Source of the DNA: Chloroflexi bacterium TSY
GTDB taxonomy: Bacteria > Chloroflexota > Anaerolineae > Caldilineales > Caldilineaceae
Assembly: GCA_019217005.1 (NCBI GenBank)
Contig: JAHBNG010000035.1
Span: forward strand, 62,001-126,000
DNA: 64,000 nucleotides
Direction of reading: 5' to 3'
Part shown: piece by piece, positions 1 to 9,860 of the stretch
Layout of the letters: the number at the start of each line of letters is the position of its first letter
How positions within the stretch are numbered: position 1 is the stretch's first letter
Notes under the pieces: model-generated
What the model was told of the DNA's origin: nothing
Databases searched by the model: none
The model's input: only the letters and a program-made list of their open reading frames with translations
Translations under genes and position numbers: made by a program

Positions 1-1
1 A

Positions 2-1092
2 CTCGATATCGATACGCTCTTTTATACGCCAGAGGGGAAGCCGCGTCATAGCATCTTCTATATTGCCCATCTAAGTGACAACGAGCGCATGTTCTTTGTG
101 ACGTTGCTGCTCGAAAATGTGCGCTCTTGGATGCGGCGTCAATCGGGCACGACTAGTTTGCGCGCCTTGCTCTATTTTGATGAGGTCTTCGGCTTTTTCC
201 CTCCAACAGCGGAACCACCCTCGAAACGCCCCTTATTAAATTAACCCTTCTCAAACAAGCCCGTGCATTTGGTTTGGGAACAATTTTGGTCACGCAAAAC
301 CCGGTCGACATCGATTATAAGGGATTGACCAATGCTGGAACCTGGTTTATCGGCAAGCTTCAAGCTGAACGTGACAAGATGCGCGTGCTAGAGGGATTGA
401 AAGGTGCAATTGCGGAAGCAGGTGGAAATTTGGATGTAGACTACGATCGGCTCATTTCTCAACTAGGGAGCCGCGTTTTCTTGCTTCACAATGTACATGA
501 GGATGGTCCCGTAGTCTTCCATACACGTTGGGTCATGAGTTATTTGCGCGGTCCGTTGACTCGGCCTCAAGTGCGACAGCTCATGGCGGATCGTAAACAC
601 ATGATGCCCCAGGCAAGTACGCCAAATAGTAGTCGTCCAGCAATGGCTCCGACAGTTGCCGCTACGAGCCCAGCTGTTGCACCGACTACAGAAGTATCTG
701 GGGCGCCAGATGGTTTTTCGCCAACTCCTCCATCGTTGAGTCAAGCGATTGAACTGGTCTATTTACCCATTGAACTGAGCGAACGCGTCGCTGTCCGCCA
801 ATTAGTAGAGGATGAGGGGAATACAGTAGAGCCAGAATCCATTGTCCTCACCTACGAACCAGCAATTGTGGGAGCTGCCAGCGTGCGCTATTATAGCCGC
901 AAGCACAATGTGGACCAGCAAGCAGAGCAACTGCTTCTCACTCGAGCGCCAAATGGACCACTTGGTGTTGATTGGGAAGATGCGGAAACATTATCGATCG
1001 ATCTGCGTGATCTACTGTACGACTATGAGTATGTGGATGAAGATCAAGGCCCTTATTTTGCGCCCGTTCCAGAAAAGGCAAATAGTGTACGT
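2..1092 (+). pseudogene. HerA/DUF87-type ATP-binding protein, 5' part (partial, frameshifted, cut by IS)
   Basis: This is the middle of an AAA/HerA-like (DUF87) ATPase that starts before the window. Frame 2 carries a hydrophobic strand ending in [11 protein letters not shown], a Walker B-like segment, and stops at 244. The family sequence continues in another frame from about 244 (TLLKQARAFGLGTILVTQNP), so there is a frameshift at about 225-243. After the ATPase core comes a Pro/Ala-rich linker (about 610-740) and a mixed domain up to 1092. An IS element then interrupts the frame, and the last residues of the open frame (LYFLVKA) are encoded by the IS end. The gene resumes at 2592. Family assignment is from motif recognition; the substrate is unknown. 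The frameshift and the insertion make it very likely non-functional. Confidence 0.75.
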
Positions 1093-2586
1093 CTTTACTT
1101 TCTGGTAAAGGCTTGAGTGACAAAGGGCAAACCGAAAGGGGCGGAAAAAAGAATCCACCCTGAAAAAACGGGATAAAATGTAAAAATAGTGCTCGGCTAG
1201 TTTAAGCAGCGGCTTTGAGGCGGCGATGAGCGAGAACGCCTTTAGGTAAATGGTGTGAAACCGAGGCCTTTTTCCGAAAGTCAGGGTCGAGTTGGTCGGG
1301 AGTTGGAAAAAGAGCACTCGAGAGAACGCGGCACAGCCTGCCGGGAGTGGCTTGAGGCTCTCGATCCCAGTAGCCAGTCGGTATGGGAGGAAGAGAAGCG
1401 GCTAAATGGGAAAGAAGATTGCCAGCCAGCAGCCCCAGTTCAGGTAAGCGGAAACAAGCCTCATCGGCATGAACAAATTGACGATGTAAGCCAATCATCT
1501 GCTTGGAAGCCAAGGGGGGATGTTCAACAGGCCAGCGCTCCAGAGAGAAAAGATAAATGGTTTCAGCTTGTAAAGCCATGACGGTCGCCAGAACCAAAGG
1601 TGTGTGATAAGCAGGATCCTGAAAGACGTAAATCGAATAGGTGCGGTTGGCTGTATCCACCTTGGTTGTCCTGGGGACGAGATTGTGCCATGCTTGATAG
1701 CGAATCAGGCGACCACTATAGACAAATTGACCAAACGAGTCTGGAGTTGTGGCCTCGAGTCGCTTTCCCCTATAGCATCGAGAGAGCGGACGCACAATAT
1801 CACCATATTCGGGTGGTCTGCCTTTTTCCTTACCTCATTGCGGCGCGCTGTGTAGTTAATCGCTTCCCGAAGGACAAATCGGTCGACGTCGCTTTCTAGC
1901 ATTTCTCTGATTGTAAACCCGGCATCGACCACCGCCACTTCGTCTGACTCCAGTGATTTCTTGGTCTCTTTCAGCAGCTTTTTCCGAAACTCACTTTCCT
2001 TTGTGCCTACCTCGCATCTCATGATTGCCTTGAGCAGTGGCACTCGTTTCCCGCCTATCTCCCCCGAGCTTATCATCACTCCAAAGATGAGCGCGGGCAA
2101 TGCCCGACGAGCCGTTGAGTTATAGAGTCGGTTCACTTTCCCTTGCAGCTTCGGTCGCCAGAACCCTGTGATATCTATGCTTTTCACTCGGTATCCTTCT
2201 AACTTTTTTGCCTCCCATTCCCCTTTCCACTCCACTTCTTCTTGCCACGATGAGAGCAGGCTTGCAATATCCCATGATCCATATCGAAAGCTCCACCAGC
2301 TTCGCCGGAGCTCCTCATCTTCAAACCCGCTTTCACTCAATCCACTATGGATTGCTCCTCGACTTTTCAGAAACGACCCATTCATCATCGCCCACATCAG
2401 ACGCATTACATTTACGTTTGTTCCCACCGGCGTTACTTGCAATACATTCATCAGTACTGCTATAGTTATTTCTGGCGCGGTTAGCATTCCTTCCTCCTTT
2501 TTGGTTTCGCTACCTTTAGGATGAAACGCTAACCGCTTTTTGTCACATTTCTCACCTCATCTCTTTTCTTTTACCAGAAAGTAAAG
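1093..2586 (-). mobile_element. IS4-superfamily insertion sequence, copy 1 (1494 bp)
   Basis: Perfect 18-bp terminal inverted repeats CTTTACTTTCTGGTAAAG bound the element (1093-1110 and 2569-2586). The flanking pentamers tacgt (1088-1092) and tccgt (2587-2591) form an imperfect 5-bp target duplication. A second copy at 54552-56026 has a perfect 5-bp duplication, which confirms the ends. The element carries a broken transposase on the minus strand. Removing the element and one pentamer rejoins the host reading frame (NSV-R-EFQSIQ). Confidence 0.9.
1202..2487 (-). pseudogene. IS4-superfamily transposase, frameshifted
   Basis: Two overlapping minus-strand frames together encode one DDE transposase. 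The N-terminal part (2487-1705, 260 aa) holds the probable first acidic residue in SIDITGFW and the second in VAVVDAGF. The C-terminal part (1795-1202) holds the third in LERWPVEHPPLASK, which fits the R-(3)-E-(6)-K spacing of the IS4 superfamily signature. The frame changes between about 1705 and 1800. The C terminus ends about 110 bp from the IS end. The copy at 54.6-56.0 kb is more damaged, so neither makes a full enzyme without frameshifting. Assignment within the superfamily is not resolved. Confidence 0.75.
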
Positions 2587-2591
2587 TCCGT

Positions 2592-3251
2592 GAATTCCAA
2601 AGCATCCAGAAAGATCTTTCCAACTGGCTCTACTATAATCGTAGTCTTGAGATCACCGTTCACGAGGAATTGGGACTTTTCCAGGAACCAGACGAGAGTG
2701 AACGCTCTTTTAAGATTCGGCTTCAACAAGCGGCGCGCGAGCGCAGAGATAACGAAGTCGATGAGCTCACCCGCAAGGCAGAGACTCAACTGAAACGATT
2801 GCAAGACAAACTACGCAAAGAAGAGCGGGAATTGGCCGAAGACGAAGCGGAATTTCGCAGTCGTCGTCAGGAAGAGTGGATCGGGATTGGCGAAAGCATA
2901 TTGGGCTATGTGTTGGGACGCCGCAGCAGTCGCGTCTTTAGCCTTGCATCCACCAAGCGACGTATGACAGCCCGCGCACGCGATGATATTGAGGAGTCGC
3001 AAGAGATGATTGCGGACTTGAAGGAGGATATTGAAGAACTTGAGGAAGAATTGCAGGAGGCAACAGATCAGATCACGATGAAATGGGCCAATCTTTTGGA
3101 TGATACTTCTGTTGAACAGATCAAACCACGCCGTACAGATGTGACGATTGCGTTGGTCACTTTGGCTTGGCTACCTTCTTGGTCCATTGTGTATCAGAGC
3201 GGTCGGCGGAGGCGGACAGCAATCATAGCGGCGTATCGGTTGCCTCGGTGA
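2592..3251 (+). pseudogene. HerA/DUF87-type ATP-binding protein, 3' part
   Basis: This is the continuation of the IS-split ATPase gene, in frame with the upstream part once the IS and one target repeat are removed. It encodes EFQSIQKDLSNWLYYNRSLE and then about 150 residues rich in Lys, Glu and Arg with heptad character (about 2740-3090), likely a long coiled coil. The end is hydrophobic followed by basic residues. An apparent start inside it (2670) has no convincing ribosome site, so it is read as a gene remnant and not as an independent gene. Confidence 0.75.
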
Positions 3252-3346
3252 CAAGGTGGTAAGAAACCGATTGACGAGCTACTATACTACGGTTGAGATA
3301 CAAACCGTAGTTTTCTAAAATTCTACCGGAGCGACCAAAGGGATAG

Positions 3347-3420
3347 CGTGTTCCAAAGTGTGTAAATGAAGACAATTTAGTTCGAGAGCCCGCTCTATTT
3401 GCACACTTTGTGGTACACAC
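3347..3420. repeat. Family A palindrome (about 75 bp), copy 1
   Basis: An imperfect palindrome whose arms read GTGTTCCAAAGTGTGTAAAT on the left and the reverse of this (CACACTTTGTGGTACAC) on the right, separated by a variable centre. Six relatives occur at 8732, 21347, 28903, 35204, 40511 and 51022. It lies just upstream of the CHAT gene. Confidence 0.85.
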
Positions 3421-3457
3421 CCACCAAAAGGTCGATTTTCATGCAAAGCCAAGTATA

Positions 3458-5515
3458 ATGGACCAACATCAACTATCCCCCCAACCAATTGATCCAACTG
3501 CATACACGATCCCCAGGCGTTTTGTCTTGCGTTTAATCCATGGTGACTTGACTCGTCGTCGAGCTGACTGCTTTGTGGTCAATCACTATTCCGGTCTCCA
3601 AACAACAGGGGCGGCCAAAGCTGTCGATCAATATATGAATGGTGTATTGAGTAAGCTGGCTGCGCGACAGGTATTAAACACTCCTCCTGGCACCATCTAT
3701 TTTGTTCCTTCCCACTACGCAACGATGAGCGCCGACGTTGTGGCAGTGCTCTCTATGGGGGAATATGAACGATTTGTCGTTCAAGAAAATTTGGACCAAT
3801 CGACTCATTTATCTGAAGCACCTCAATTTGCCCAAGAGCAACTTCGCTTGTTTGGGCATCGTCTTGCCGTTTCTTGTTGCGAGGTCAATTTGCGCAATGT
3901 TGCTTCGCCCGTACATGGAACAGGTAGAAGTACGAAGATTGCTCCTGCTATGGCAGCTCAATATTTTTTGGCAGGATACTACCAGGGACTAACCGAGCAA
4001 GCGCAACCGGGTGAAACATATTTTTTAACTTTGGTTGATTTGGATGCGTCAAAGCTAAGCGGTTTCCAAGAAGGAATCGAGGCTGCGATAGAAGCAGGCT
4101 TGGTTGGTGCATTACGCTCGGTGGGAACGATCCAGACAGACGCTGTCGGTGTTGACAAACCGTGGCTTTGGGTTGCGGATCTTGATGATCAGCCAGAGTC
4201 GCCTACCCTTGAAGTGCCGGCGCATCTACGTCTTGGCGCATTGCGTTACGCCGGCGATCGTCTCAAGCTGACGACCATCGGGACCGGCTCTGCCGATCAA
4301 GTTGTCTTTGATGCCTACCCCGATCGCACGGTTGCCGATCTGCGTATTCAAATGGAAAAGACTCATAACGAATTGTTACGGGATCTCTTTCATCTTGAAC
4401 GTCTGCTACCGAGCAGAGGAAGCGATGGAGATGGGTCAAGTCAGGATGAGAACCAGAAGACAAGCCAAAATGAAACGCAAGATGGACCCCAAGAGGCTTG
4501 TTTGGAACCTCAGAACCATCGAGAGCAGGACTCAGATCATGAAGAAACGATGTTCTCAAAACGAGCAGATATTCGACACAAATTGGCAAAACTGAATCAG
4601 GAATCCGAAGAGCAATTTCTCGAACATGGGCGCTATTTATTGGACCAAATCTTCGATCCGGCGCTCACCCATGACATTCGTCAACGTCTAGCTGGTCAAC
4701 GTGCCAAGACCTTGCTTTTGCGTTTAGATGAAAGTACGGCAAACATTCCGTGGGAGTTATTTGCAGACCAGGAAGGACTCTACGCGCTAAATCGCAGCAT
4801 TGGCCGACAATTGGAATTAGTCGGTCAAGTGCGTCAGCCCCCACCCAAAGAAGCCGATGCAGACTATCGTCTACGCGTGTTGATTGTAGCCAATCCCACC
4901 GGTGATTTGCCAGCCGTAGAAATGGAGGCACGACGCATTTTAGATGCCTTGTATGGAATGAAAAATGTTGAGATCCAGCTGACCGCCTTATTTGGCGAGG
5001 AAGCCGAACAACGTTACGTTATCTCCCTTTTGAGCGAGCGTTTTGATGTCTTTCACTATGCTGGTCACGCGATCTTTCGGCCAGAACGTCCGAGCGAAAG
5101 TGGACTCCTCCTAACAGGCGGTGACGTCTTTACGGCAGATATGATGTGGAGTTTGCCTACCCCTCCTGGATTGGTCTTTTTTAATGCATGTGAATCAGCA
5201 GCAATTGCTGAAGCAAAGCCATCAGAGGGGCTGTTGCCAGACGGCGATTACGTGAGTGAACTCCCACTGGGCTCTGTGAGTGCTTTATTACGGGCCGGAA
5301 CAAGCAATTTTGTCGGAACGACTTGGCCCGTGGAAGATAGCGTTGCGGCAGAGATGGCCATTGCTTGTTATGCAGAGTTGGCAGCTGGACACTCAGTGGG
5401 GGAATCACTCCGTCGGGCTCGTTTAGCAACCATAGAGGAGTTGGGCTATGGTCATCTCAGCTGGTCAAGTTATGTATTATATGGATCGCCGTGGAATCGA
5501 TTATTGAGTACGTAA
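3458..5515 (+). CDS. CHAT-domain (caspase-like clan CD) protein
   Basis: The protein has 685 aa from the ATG at 3458; an upstream in-frame start at 3410 falls in the palindromic repeat. The first 230 residues or so form an alpha/beta domain (HGDLTRRRADCFVVNHYSG) resembling macro or M17-type N-terminal domains. An acidic, Gln-rich linker lies at about 310-365. The C-terminal 300 residues are a CHAT domain with the expected dyad: His in VFHYAGHA (about residue 535) and Cys in FFNACESA (about 578), followed by the conserved FVGTTWPVED and YVLYGSPW ends. CHAT proteins are predicted cysteine peptidases and often act as regulated proteases. No signal peptide or membrane segment is seen. The partner is unknown; the upstream neighbour is a ruined ATPase gene. 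Confidence 0.88.
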   Translation: MDQHQLSPQPIDPTAYTIPRRFVLRLIHGDLTRRRADCFVVNHYSGLQTTGAAKAVDQYMNGVLSKLAARQVLNTPPGTIYFVPSHYATMSADVVAVLSMGEYERFVVQENLDQSTHLSEAPQFAQEQLRLFGHRLAVSCCEVNLRNVASPVHGTGRSTKIAPAMAAQYFLAGYYQGLTEQAQPGETYFLTLVDLDASKLSGFQEGIEAAIEAGLVGALRSVGTIQTDAVGVDKPWLWVADLDDQPESPTLEVPAHLRLGALRYAGDRLKLTTIGTGSADQVVFDAYPDRTVADLRIQMEKTHNELLRDLFHLERLLPSRGSDGDGSSQDENQKTSQNETQDGPQEACLEPQNHREQDSDHEETMFSKRADIRHKLAKLNQESEEQFLEHGRYLLDQIFDPALTHDIRQRLAGQRAKTLLLRLDESTANIPWELFADQEGLYALNRSIGRQLELVGQVRQPPPKEADADYRLRVLIVANPTGDLPAVEMEARRILDALYGMKNVEIQLTALFGEEAEQRYVISLLSERFDVFHYAGHAIFRPERPSESGLLLTGGDVFTADMMWSLPTPPGLVFFNACESAAIAEAKPSEGLLPDGDYVSELPLGSVSALLRAGTSNFVGTTWPVEDSVAAEMAIACYAELAAGHSVGESLRRARLATIEELGYGHLSWSSYVLYGSPWNRLLST

Positions 5516-5531
5516 ATGAGATGTTAGTCCG

Positions 5532-5587
5532 CCAGAAAGGTTCTGTTCCACGTCTCTCAGAGCAGAGATGGGACAAAACCTTTCTGG
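5532..5587 (+). terminator. Hairpin after the CHAT gene
   Basis: Complementary arms CCAGAAAGGTT and AACCTTTCTGG, with further pairing inside, begin 16 bases after the stop codon. No T-run follows, so it may act as an mRNA 3' end stabiliser as much as a terminator. Confidence 0.45.
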
Positions 5588-5604
5588 TAGGTTATAACAA
5601 AAAG

Positions 5605-5637
5605 CAAAGGGGCCTAGCAGATTGCCAGGCCCCTTTG
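5605..5637. terminator. GC-rich perfect hairpin
   Basis: An 11-bp perfect stem CAAAGGGGCCT / AGGCCCCTTTG with an 11-nt loop. It lacks a T-tract on the plus strand; a run of A lies upstream, so it could also serve transcription from the minus strand. Confidence 0.5.
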
Positions 5638-6130
5638 CCCCACATCACACTAAAGGAGAAAAACCCAATAAACCAGGAAGGAGAAACCTTTAGCTAGTCG
5701 TCCCAAGTGATACTACCTTGTTCAAATACTACTCACATACGGCAGTCAAACTACTTTACGACAGTACTACCTACTACATGCAACGATACCACTTACAACT
5801 CACAACGTACTACTTACTACAAAACTACTTACAACTTACAACGTACTACTTACTTCATAAGACACGCCGTAATGGGAACATCTTACTTGAGACGGCCTGG
5901 CCTCATTGTACCATCGAGTTGAGCAATTGGATGTTACAAAAAACTTGCAAAGGTAACAGAAGTAATTTTGGCTCAACAGGATCTCATGTGGTAGACCCGC
6001 TTTGGTTTCGATACGGCTTCGTCACTCAACCGGCGCTGATCTTCCTTGCCTTTGTCAACTACATGGATTCCCAAAGAGCCGCAATTTTTATTAGTTGTTT
6101 GAGCTTTTAATTGTGCCATAGGCCCAATGC
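5638..6130. other. Intergenic region with short direct repeat
   Basis: There is no credible gene here. A unit of about 28 bases (acttacaacty-acaacgtact-acttact) occurs twice with a 36-bp period at 5791-5818 and 5827-5854, within a stretch rich in TACT/TACA words. At about 5965-5995 there is a partial match to the end of the inverted-repeat element found at 50545-50700. Confidence 0.5.
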
Positions 6131-7084
6131 CTACTTTCTACGGCGCAAATTCTCTATGTTTACCGTCTTTCCCTTCCGCACTTGTACTAAGTCAAGATCG
6201 TTGGCGACGACCGTATTTGGAAATGTATCGCGAGCTTCTGCCAGTATCTCCTGAGGATGATAGCGCCGACTAACATGATGCAAAATGAGTTGTTTGACGT
6301 TGGCATTCCGCGCCAATCGTGCAGCGGCTTGAGCAGTAATATGGCCATGTTGCTTGGCCAATTCTTGATCTTCTTCTAAATAGGTCGCCTCAATAATCAG
6401 GAGGTCAGCGGCATCAACGAGCTTATGTAGCGGACCAGTATGGCTGACATCACTGATAAAACAGACTTTGGCCCCTGGCTCAGGTTCACCAAGAACTTCA
6501 TCAGGGTGAATCACTCGACCATCATCTAGTGTAACACTCTCGCCCTGAACTAAATCTCGACGGATTGGGCCTGGTGGAATGGCCAACGCTTCGGCCTTAT
6601 CGGCCAAAAAAGGACGTCGCGTGCGTTCTTCAAATGTAAAACCAAAGCAATCGCGTCCACGATGACGGACAGGAAATGCTGTTAAGGTGAACTTTTTATC
6701 TTCAAATAGCAAGCCTGGCTCCATGACATTGAGCGTAATACCAACATTTGGAATCTGATTGGGGCCAAAAACAACTTCCATCAAGGCATGGACGCGCCGT
6801 AAAGTTGAGACACCACCATAAATGTTGAGTTCCTCCATTGCCTCCCATCGCCCTAATGTGCTTGCAAGTCCCCCTAGCCCCAAAATATGGTCTAAATGAC
6901 CATGAGTTAAAACGATTTTGTCCAGACGGCGAAAGCCCAGTCCGCTCCGCAAAAGCTGGCGTTGGGTCCCTTCGCCACAGTCTATCATAAAGCGGTGCTC
7001 GTTGACCATGACAACGGCGGATGAGAGTCCACGTTGAGCAGATGGAGCAGAGGCCGATGTTCCAAGGAAGACGATTTCAAACAT
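6131..7084 (-). CDS. rnz: Ribonuclease Z (tRNA 3' endonuclease)
   Basis: A metallo-beta-lactamase-fold enzyme of 317 aa, the normal length for the short RNase Z. From the ATG at 7084 it reads [15 protein letters not shown] and then has the zinc motif [11 protein letters not shown] (HxHxDH), the SDVSHTG aspartate, a GHITA motif and the LHHVSRRYH motif. RNase Z cuts the 3' trailer from tRNA precursors that lack an encoded CCA; the one tRNA gene in this window lacks CCA. A longer open frame upstream (to 7255) overlaps the ABM gene and has no family similarity. It lies 47 bp after the ABM gene and is probably co-transcribed with it. Confidence 0.93.
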   Translation of the reverse strand: MFEIVFLGTSASAPSAQRGLSSAVVMVNEHRFMIDCGEGTQRQLLRSGLGFRRLDKIVLTHGHLDHILGLGGLASTLGRWEAMEELNIYGGVSTLRRVHALMEVVFGPNQIPNVGITLNVMEPGLLFEDKKFTLTAFPVRHRGRDCFGFTFEERTRRPFLADKAEALAIPPGPIRRDLVQGESVTLDDGRVIHPDEVLGEPEPGAKVCFISDVSHTGPLHKLVDAADLLIIEATYLEEDQELAKQHGHITAQAAARLARNANVKQLILHHVSRRYHPQEILAEARDTFPNTVVANDLDLVQVRKGKTVNIENLRRRK

Positions 7085-7131
7085 AGGTAGGTTTATAGTT
7101 GCGCATAATGTTCGACAGTTGGAAACGGATC

Positions 7132-7380
7132 TTAAAAGTGATGCAGCAGTGCCTTCCACTCTTGATACTCGGGAGAACCGCGAAAGCCTTTTGTGTGAGC
7201 TTCCAGGGTTTCCCAACGAACGAGCAAGATATAGCGATTTGGCTGTTCGAGACAACGCTGTAACTCATGGCTGATATAGCCCTGCATTGATGAGATGATT
7301 GACTCCGCTTGACGAAATGCAGATTCGAATGCATCTGTCTCGGCGGGGATTACATCAAGAATTGCAACCTCAAGGATCAT
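7132..7380 (-). CDS. Antibiotic biosynthesis monooxygenase (ABM) domain protein
   Basis: A small ferredoxin-like alpha+beta protein of 82 aa ([10 protein letters not shown] start at 7380). It shows the ABM pattern: an N-terminal strand, a helix with [23 protein letters not shown], a strand [17 protein letters not shown] and a terminal [17 protein letters not shown] proteins act as cofactor-free monooxygenases, haem-degrading enzymes or stress-linked homologues; the substrate here cannot be told. The start codon overlaps the stop of the LysM gene (TAATG), which suggests translational coupling. Confidence 0.85.
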   Translation of the reverse strand: MILEVAILDVIPAETDAFESAFRQAESIISSMQGYISHELQRCLEQPNRYILLVRWETLEAHTKGFRGSPEYQEWKALLHHF

Positions 7381-8693
7381 TAGAGCCTTCCCCAATAAAA
7401 GATAATCTCCGCTCCACCGGTCGATTCAAAATATTCGACAACGATGGTGTGATCGCCACTATCCAGATGAAGATCGCCATAGTAGTGCGTGGGTGGTTGG
7501 ACGCGCCAAGCATCGATGACCACTTTGCCATCCACATAGACGCGTACGCCATCATCGGCTGTTGTGAAGAAGCGATAATATCCAGCATCGAAATGTGCTC
7601 GGTGGACCCATTTTACGCTAAAGTGATCACTCGGAATGCTTTCGCTATCTGGGCTATGCCAACCCCAACTGAAGTCGATTTTCCCATCATGCCGTTTAAA
7701 TACTGGTTCGCCCGATAGGCTGGGATTGTCATAATATCGTCCTTCCCATACACCATATGGAGCATCTGGTTCTGGTTGCGCTGTTGGTTTTGGATTGGGA
7801 CTCGGATGATGCGGTTTTGGGTAATGCGGTTTCGGATGATGCGGTTTTGGGTAATGCGGTTTCGGGTGATGGGGCTTGGGATGATGGGGCTTGGGATGTT
7901 TACAGTATTGGCTTGGGATGACAAGGTGCTGCCCAACATAAATATGGTTTGGGTTCGGCAAATGGTTTGCATAGACAATTGCGTGAACGGTTGTGCCATA
8001 CCAACTTGCGATTTTCGAAACTGTGTCACCACGTTTGACATAATGATATTTGCAACCAGTAGATGGATCATGCGGCTTGGGATGGTGCGTTTTTGGGTGT
8101 TGCGGCTTGGGATAGTGCGGCTTGGGATGATGGGGTTTTGGGTGCATTTGGGACGGAATACAGAGCTTCTGACCCACATAAATGTGATTCAAGTTGTGGA
8201 TTCCGTTGGTCCGTGCCAGCACCCAGACATTCACACCATAATAAACAGCAATGGAAGAGAGCGTTTGACGATGCTGTACACGATGATAGTGGACACAATG
8301 CCCTCCTTTGTGCCTTTGAGGCGGTTTGTGATGAGCATATTCGTTTTGCCCATATCCGCCAGATGGAATCAAAAGCTTTTGTCCAACATAAATGTGGTTT
8401 GGATTGTGGATTCCATTGGCCTTTTTGAGGGCATTGATGGACACACCATGATATACAGCAATTTTAGAGAGCGAATCGCCATATTTTACACGATAGTATG
8501 TCCCACGATTCTCCAGAGGGGAGGCATCAGTTGATGCAGCCGAAACGGTTGGCGCTGCAGCAGGTGAGACAAATGTACCTAACATGAGTATTGCGATTGT
8601 CAGATGAAGAATCACGCGTATCACAAAGCGAGTATAGACTCGTGTACTGACTCGGCAAATAAGGTGAGTTACGGGATGAATCAAGTGTAACAT
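7380..8693 (-). CDS. Secreted triple-LysM protein with His/Pro-rich linkers and C-terminal PA14 domain
   Basis: The protein has 437 aa. A long basic n-region and a hydrophobic stretch (about 28-50, ending in SPAAA) form the export signal. Three LysM domains follow (about 66-110, 135-180 and 217-262), each ending in HIYVGQxLxIPS. Two linkers (about 182-212 and 266-305) are built of repeated HPKPHHPKPHYPKP units, so they are unusually rich in His. The last 110 residues or so match a PA14 domain (YYDNPSLSGEPVF, then DDGVRVYVDGKVV). LysM binds peptidoglycan or chitin-like glycans and PA14 binds carbohydrate, so a wall-anchored glycan-binding role is likely. AAGGA precedes the ATG at 8693. No catalytic domain is seen. 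Confidence 0.9.
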   Translation of the reverse strand: MLHLIHPVTHLICRVSTRVYTRFVIRVILHLTIAILMLGTFVSPAAAPTVSAASTDASPLENRGTYYRVKYGDSLSKIAVYHGVSINALKKANGIHNPNHIYVGQKLLIPSGGYGQNEYAHHKPPQRHKGGHCVHYHRVQHRQTLSSIAVYYGVNVWVLARTNGIHNLNHIYVGQKLCIPSQMHPKPHHPKPHYPKPQHPKTHHPKPHDPSTGCKYHYVKRGDTVSKIASWYGTTVHAIVYANHLPNPNHIYVGQHLVIPSQYCKHPKPHHPKPHHPKPHYPKPHHPKPHYPKPHHPSPNPKPTAQPEPDAPYGVWEGRYYDNPSLSGEPVFKRHDGKIDFSWGWHSPDSESIPSDHFSVKWVHRAHFDAGYYRFFTTADDGVRVYVDGKVVIDAWRVQPPTHYYGDLHLDSGDHTIVVEYFESTGGAEIIFYWGRL

Positions 8694-8731
8694 AATCGTT
8701 CCTTAATCGCATGAAGATAAAGTTGTAGACA

Positions 8732-8815
8732 GTGTGTTCCAAAGTGCGTAAACGGAGTAGGTGCTCTGACTAAGCAATCTTTAGTTTACCTACTTTGTGG
8801 TACACGCCTGTTTAT
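8732..8815. repeat. Family A palindrome, copy 2
   Basis: Left arm GTGTGTTCCAAAGTGCGTAA and right arm CCTACTTTGTGGTACAC. It lies just upstream of the LysM operon. The stretch from here to the next gene at 8980 holds nothing else recognised. Confidence 0.8.
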
Positions 8816-8979
8816 GAGGATAATATTTTATGAACGTTTTCCGCCTTCTTCGTTATTATAAACTCTTTTCTCAATAAATTCAACCCAACTCTTTCAACAC
8901 ATGACATTCAGCTTAAAATCAGGTACACTACAGAAGACCCCGTACATATAGGGCAACAGCTTCACTTCAATTACGATCT

Positions 8980-9552
8980 ATGAAAGTATCTTTTGCTGCT
9001 ATTTACTCCAGTATAAGCCTCACCATCGCATCTCTCTATACTATTTTTGTTTCGCGGGCTGGACTCAAGATACAGGGGGTATTATTGCCAAGACGGGGCT
9101 GGATAAACGAGAATCCATTGGCTTGGGAAATTGGATGGTGGCTCTGGATGCTTGTTGTTGTTGGGTGGATGCTTTTTCTTGTCACTCTTATATGGCGTTA
9201 CTCTCCAGCTCATCGTGTGCCAACTATGTTACAAAGCGGCCTCATTATCATTGCGTCCGTCCTCGTCGTAATAGGCATTCTTGTTTGGATGGCGGTCCTA
9301 CCTGTTGCGGTTGATCTAGAGAATGCTGTGAACATTGTGCCACTGATCGATGCCTTTGCTCTTGGTGCAATTGGTGCTGGGTGTCTTATGGGCGGCATCG
9401 TAACAAGTTGGATCTGCATCGACCTGCTTCGTCTTAGGAAGTTAACCTGGTCTTGGGTGGTTCCTGGTTTGATCGCTGGTCTCTGCATGATTCCATCACC
9501 ATTTTTATTGCCACAGCCTTATTTATTGGCCGTGAGCGCTTTTTTTCAGTAG
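8980..9552 (+). CDS. Hypothetical multi-pass membrane protein
   Basis: The protein has 190 aa and is strongly hydrophobic. About five membrane segments can be drawn: residues 8-25, 52-72, 82-108, 122-145 and 155-188. No family motif is recognised. There is no clear ribosome site close to the ATG, so the start is uncertain. It stands alone between the LysM operon and the DUF1670 element. The GC content and codon use look like those of its neighbours. Confidence 0.6.
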   Translation: MKVSFAAIYSSISLTIASLYTIFVSRAGLKIQGVLLPRRGWINENPLAWEIGWWLWMLVVVGWMLFLVTLIWRYSPAHRVPTMLQSGLIIIASVLVVIGILVWMAVLPVAVDLENAVNIVPLIDAFALGAIGAGCLMGGIVTSWICIDLLRLRKLTWSWVVPGLIAGLCMIPSPFLLPQPYLLAVSAFFQ

Positions 9553-9554
9553 CA

Positions 9555-9642
9555 GCAAAAGTCGGGTACAAATTTTTCATGCAAACAGAGGGCTGCTCTA
9601 GGATTTCACCCCTTATGGTCATTTTTTGTACCCGACTTTTGC
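9555..9642. repeat. Inverted repeat, 18-bp arms
   Basis: GCAAAAGTCGGGTACAAA at 9555-9572 and its exact reverse complement at 9625-9642 enclose 52 bases. It directly follows the membrane-protein gene. It could be a terminator or the remains of a small mobile element; no second copy was noticed in the window. Confidence 0.6.
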
Positions 9643-9860
9643 CGTAGCTGTTTTTTTGGCTCATTTGGGGGGTGTTTTGGGCCTCTCGCGGGAGCGAACC
9701 AAGGCCGTTCCCAGAGTTATTGTAATATTATGAGCTTTGTTCTGTATGAAAACCGTCATTTGGTCTCTCTGATTGAGCTTGCGAAAACTACGGATAGTGA
9801 CATTTGTCACCCTGTTATAGACTAAAGAGAGTACTGAACCAGTCTAAAAGGAGATGACAA

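Noticed and set aside
2168..2524. Plus-strand open frames inside IS copy 1
   Set aside because: They are antisense shadows of the transposase; the second IS copy does not preserve them.
5791..5854. Direct repeats as iterons of a replication origin
   Set aside because: There are only two units, and no replication gene or DnaA-box cluster is near.
7776..8534. A 252-codon frame opposite the LysM gene
   Set aside because: It arises from the repetitive linker codons of the real gene; no ribosome site and no domain.
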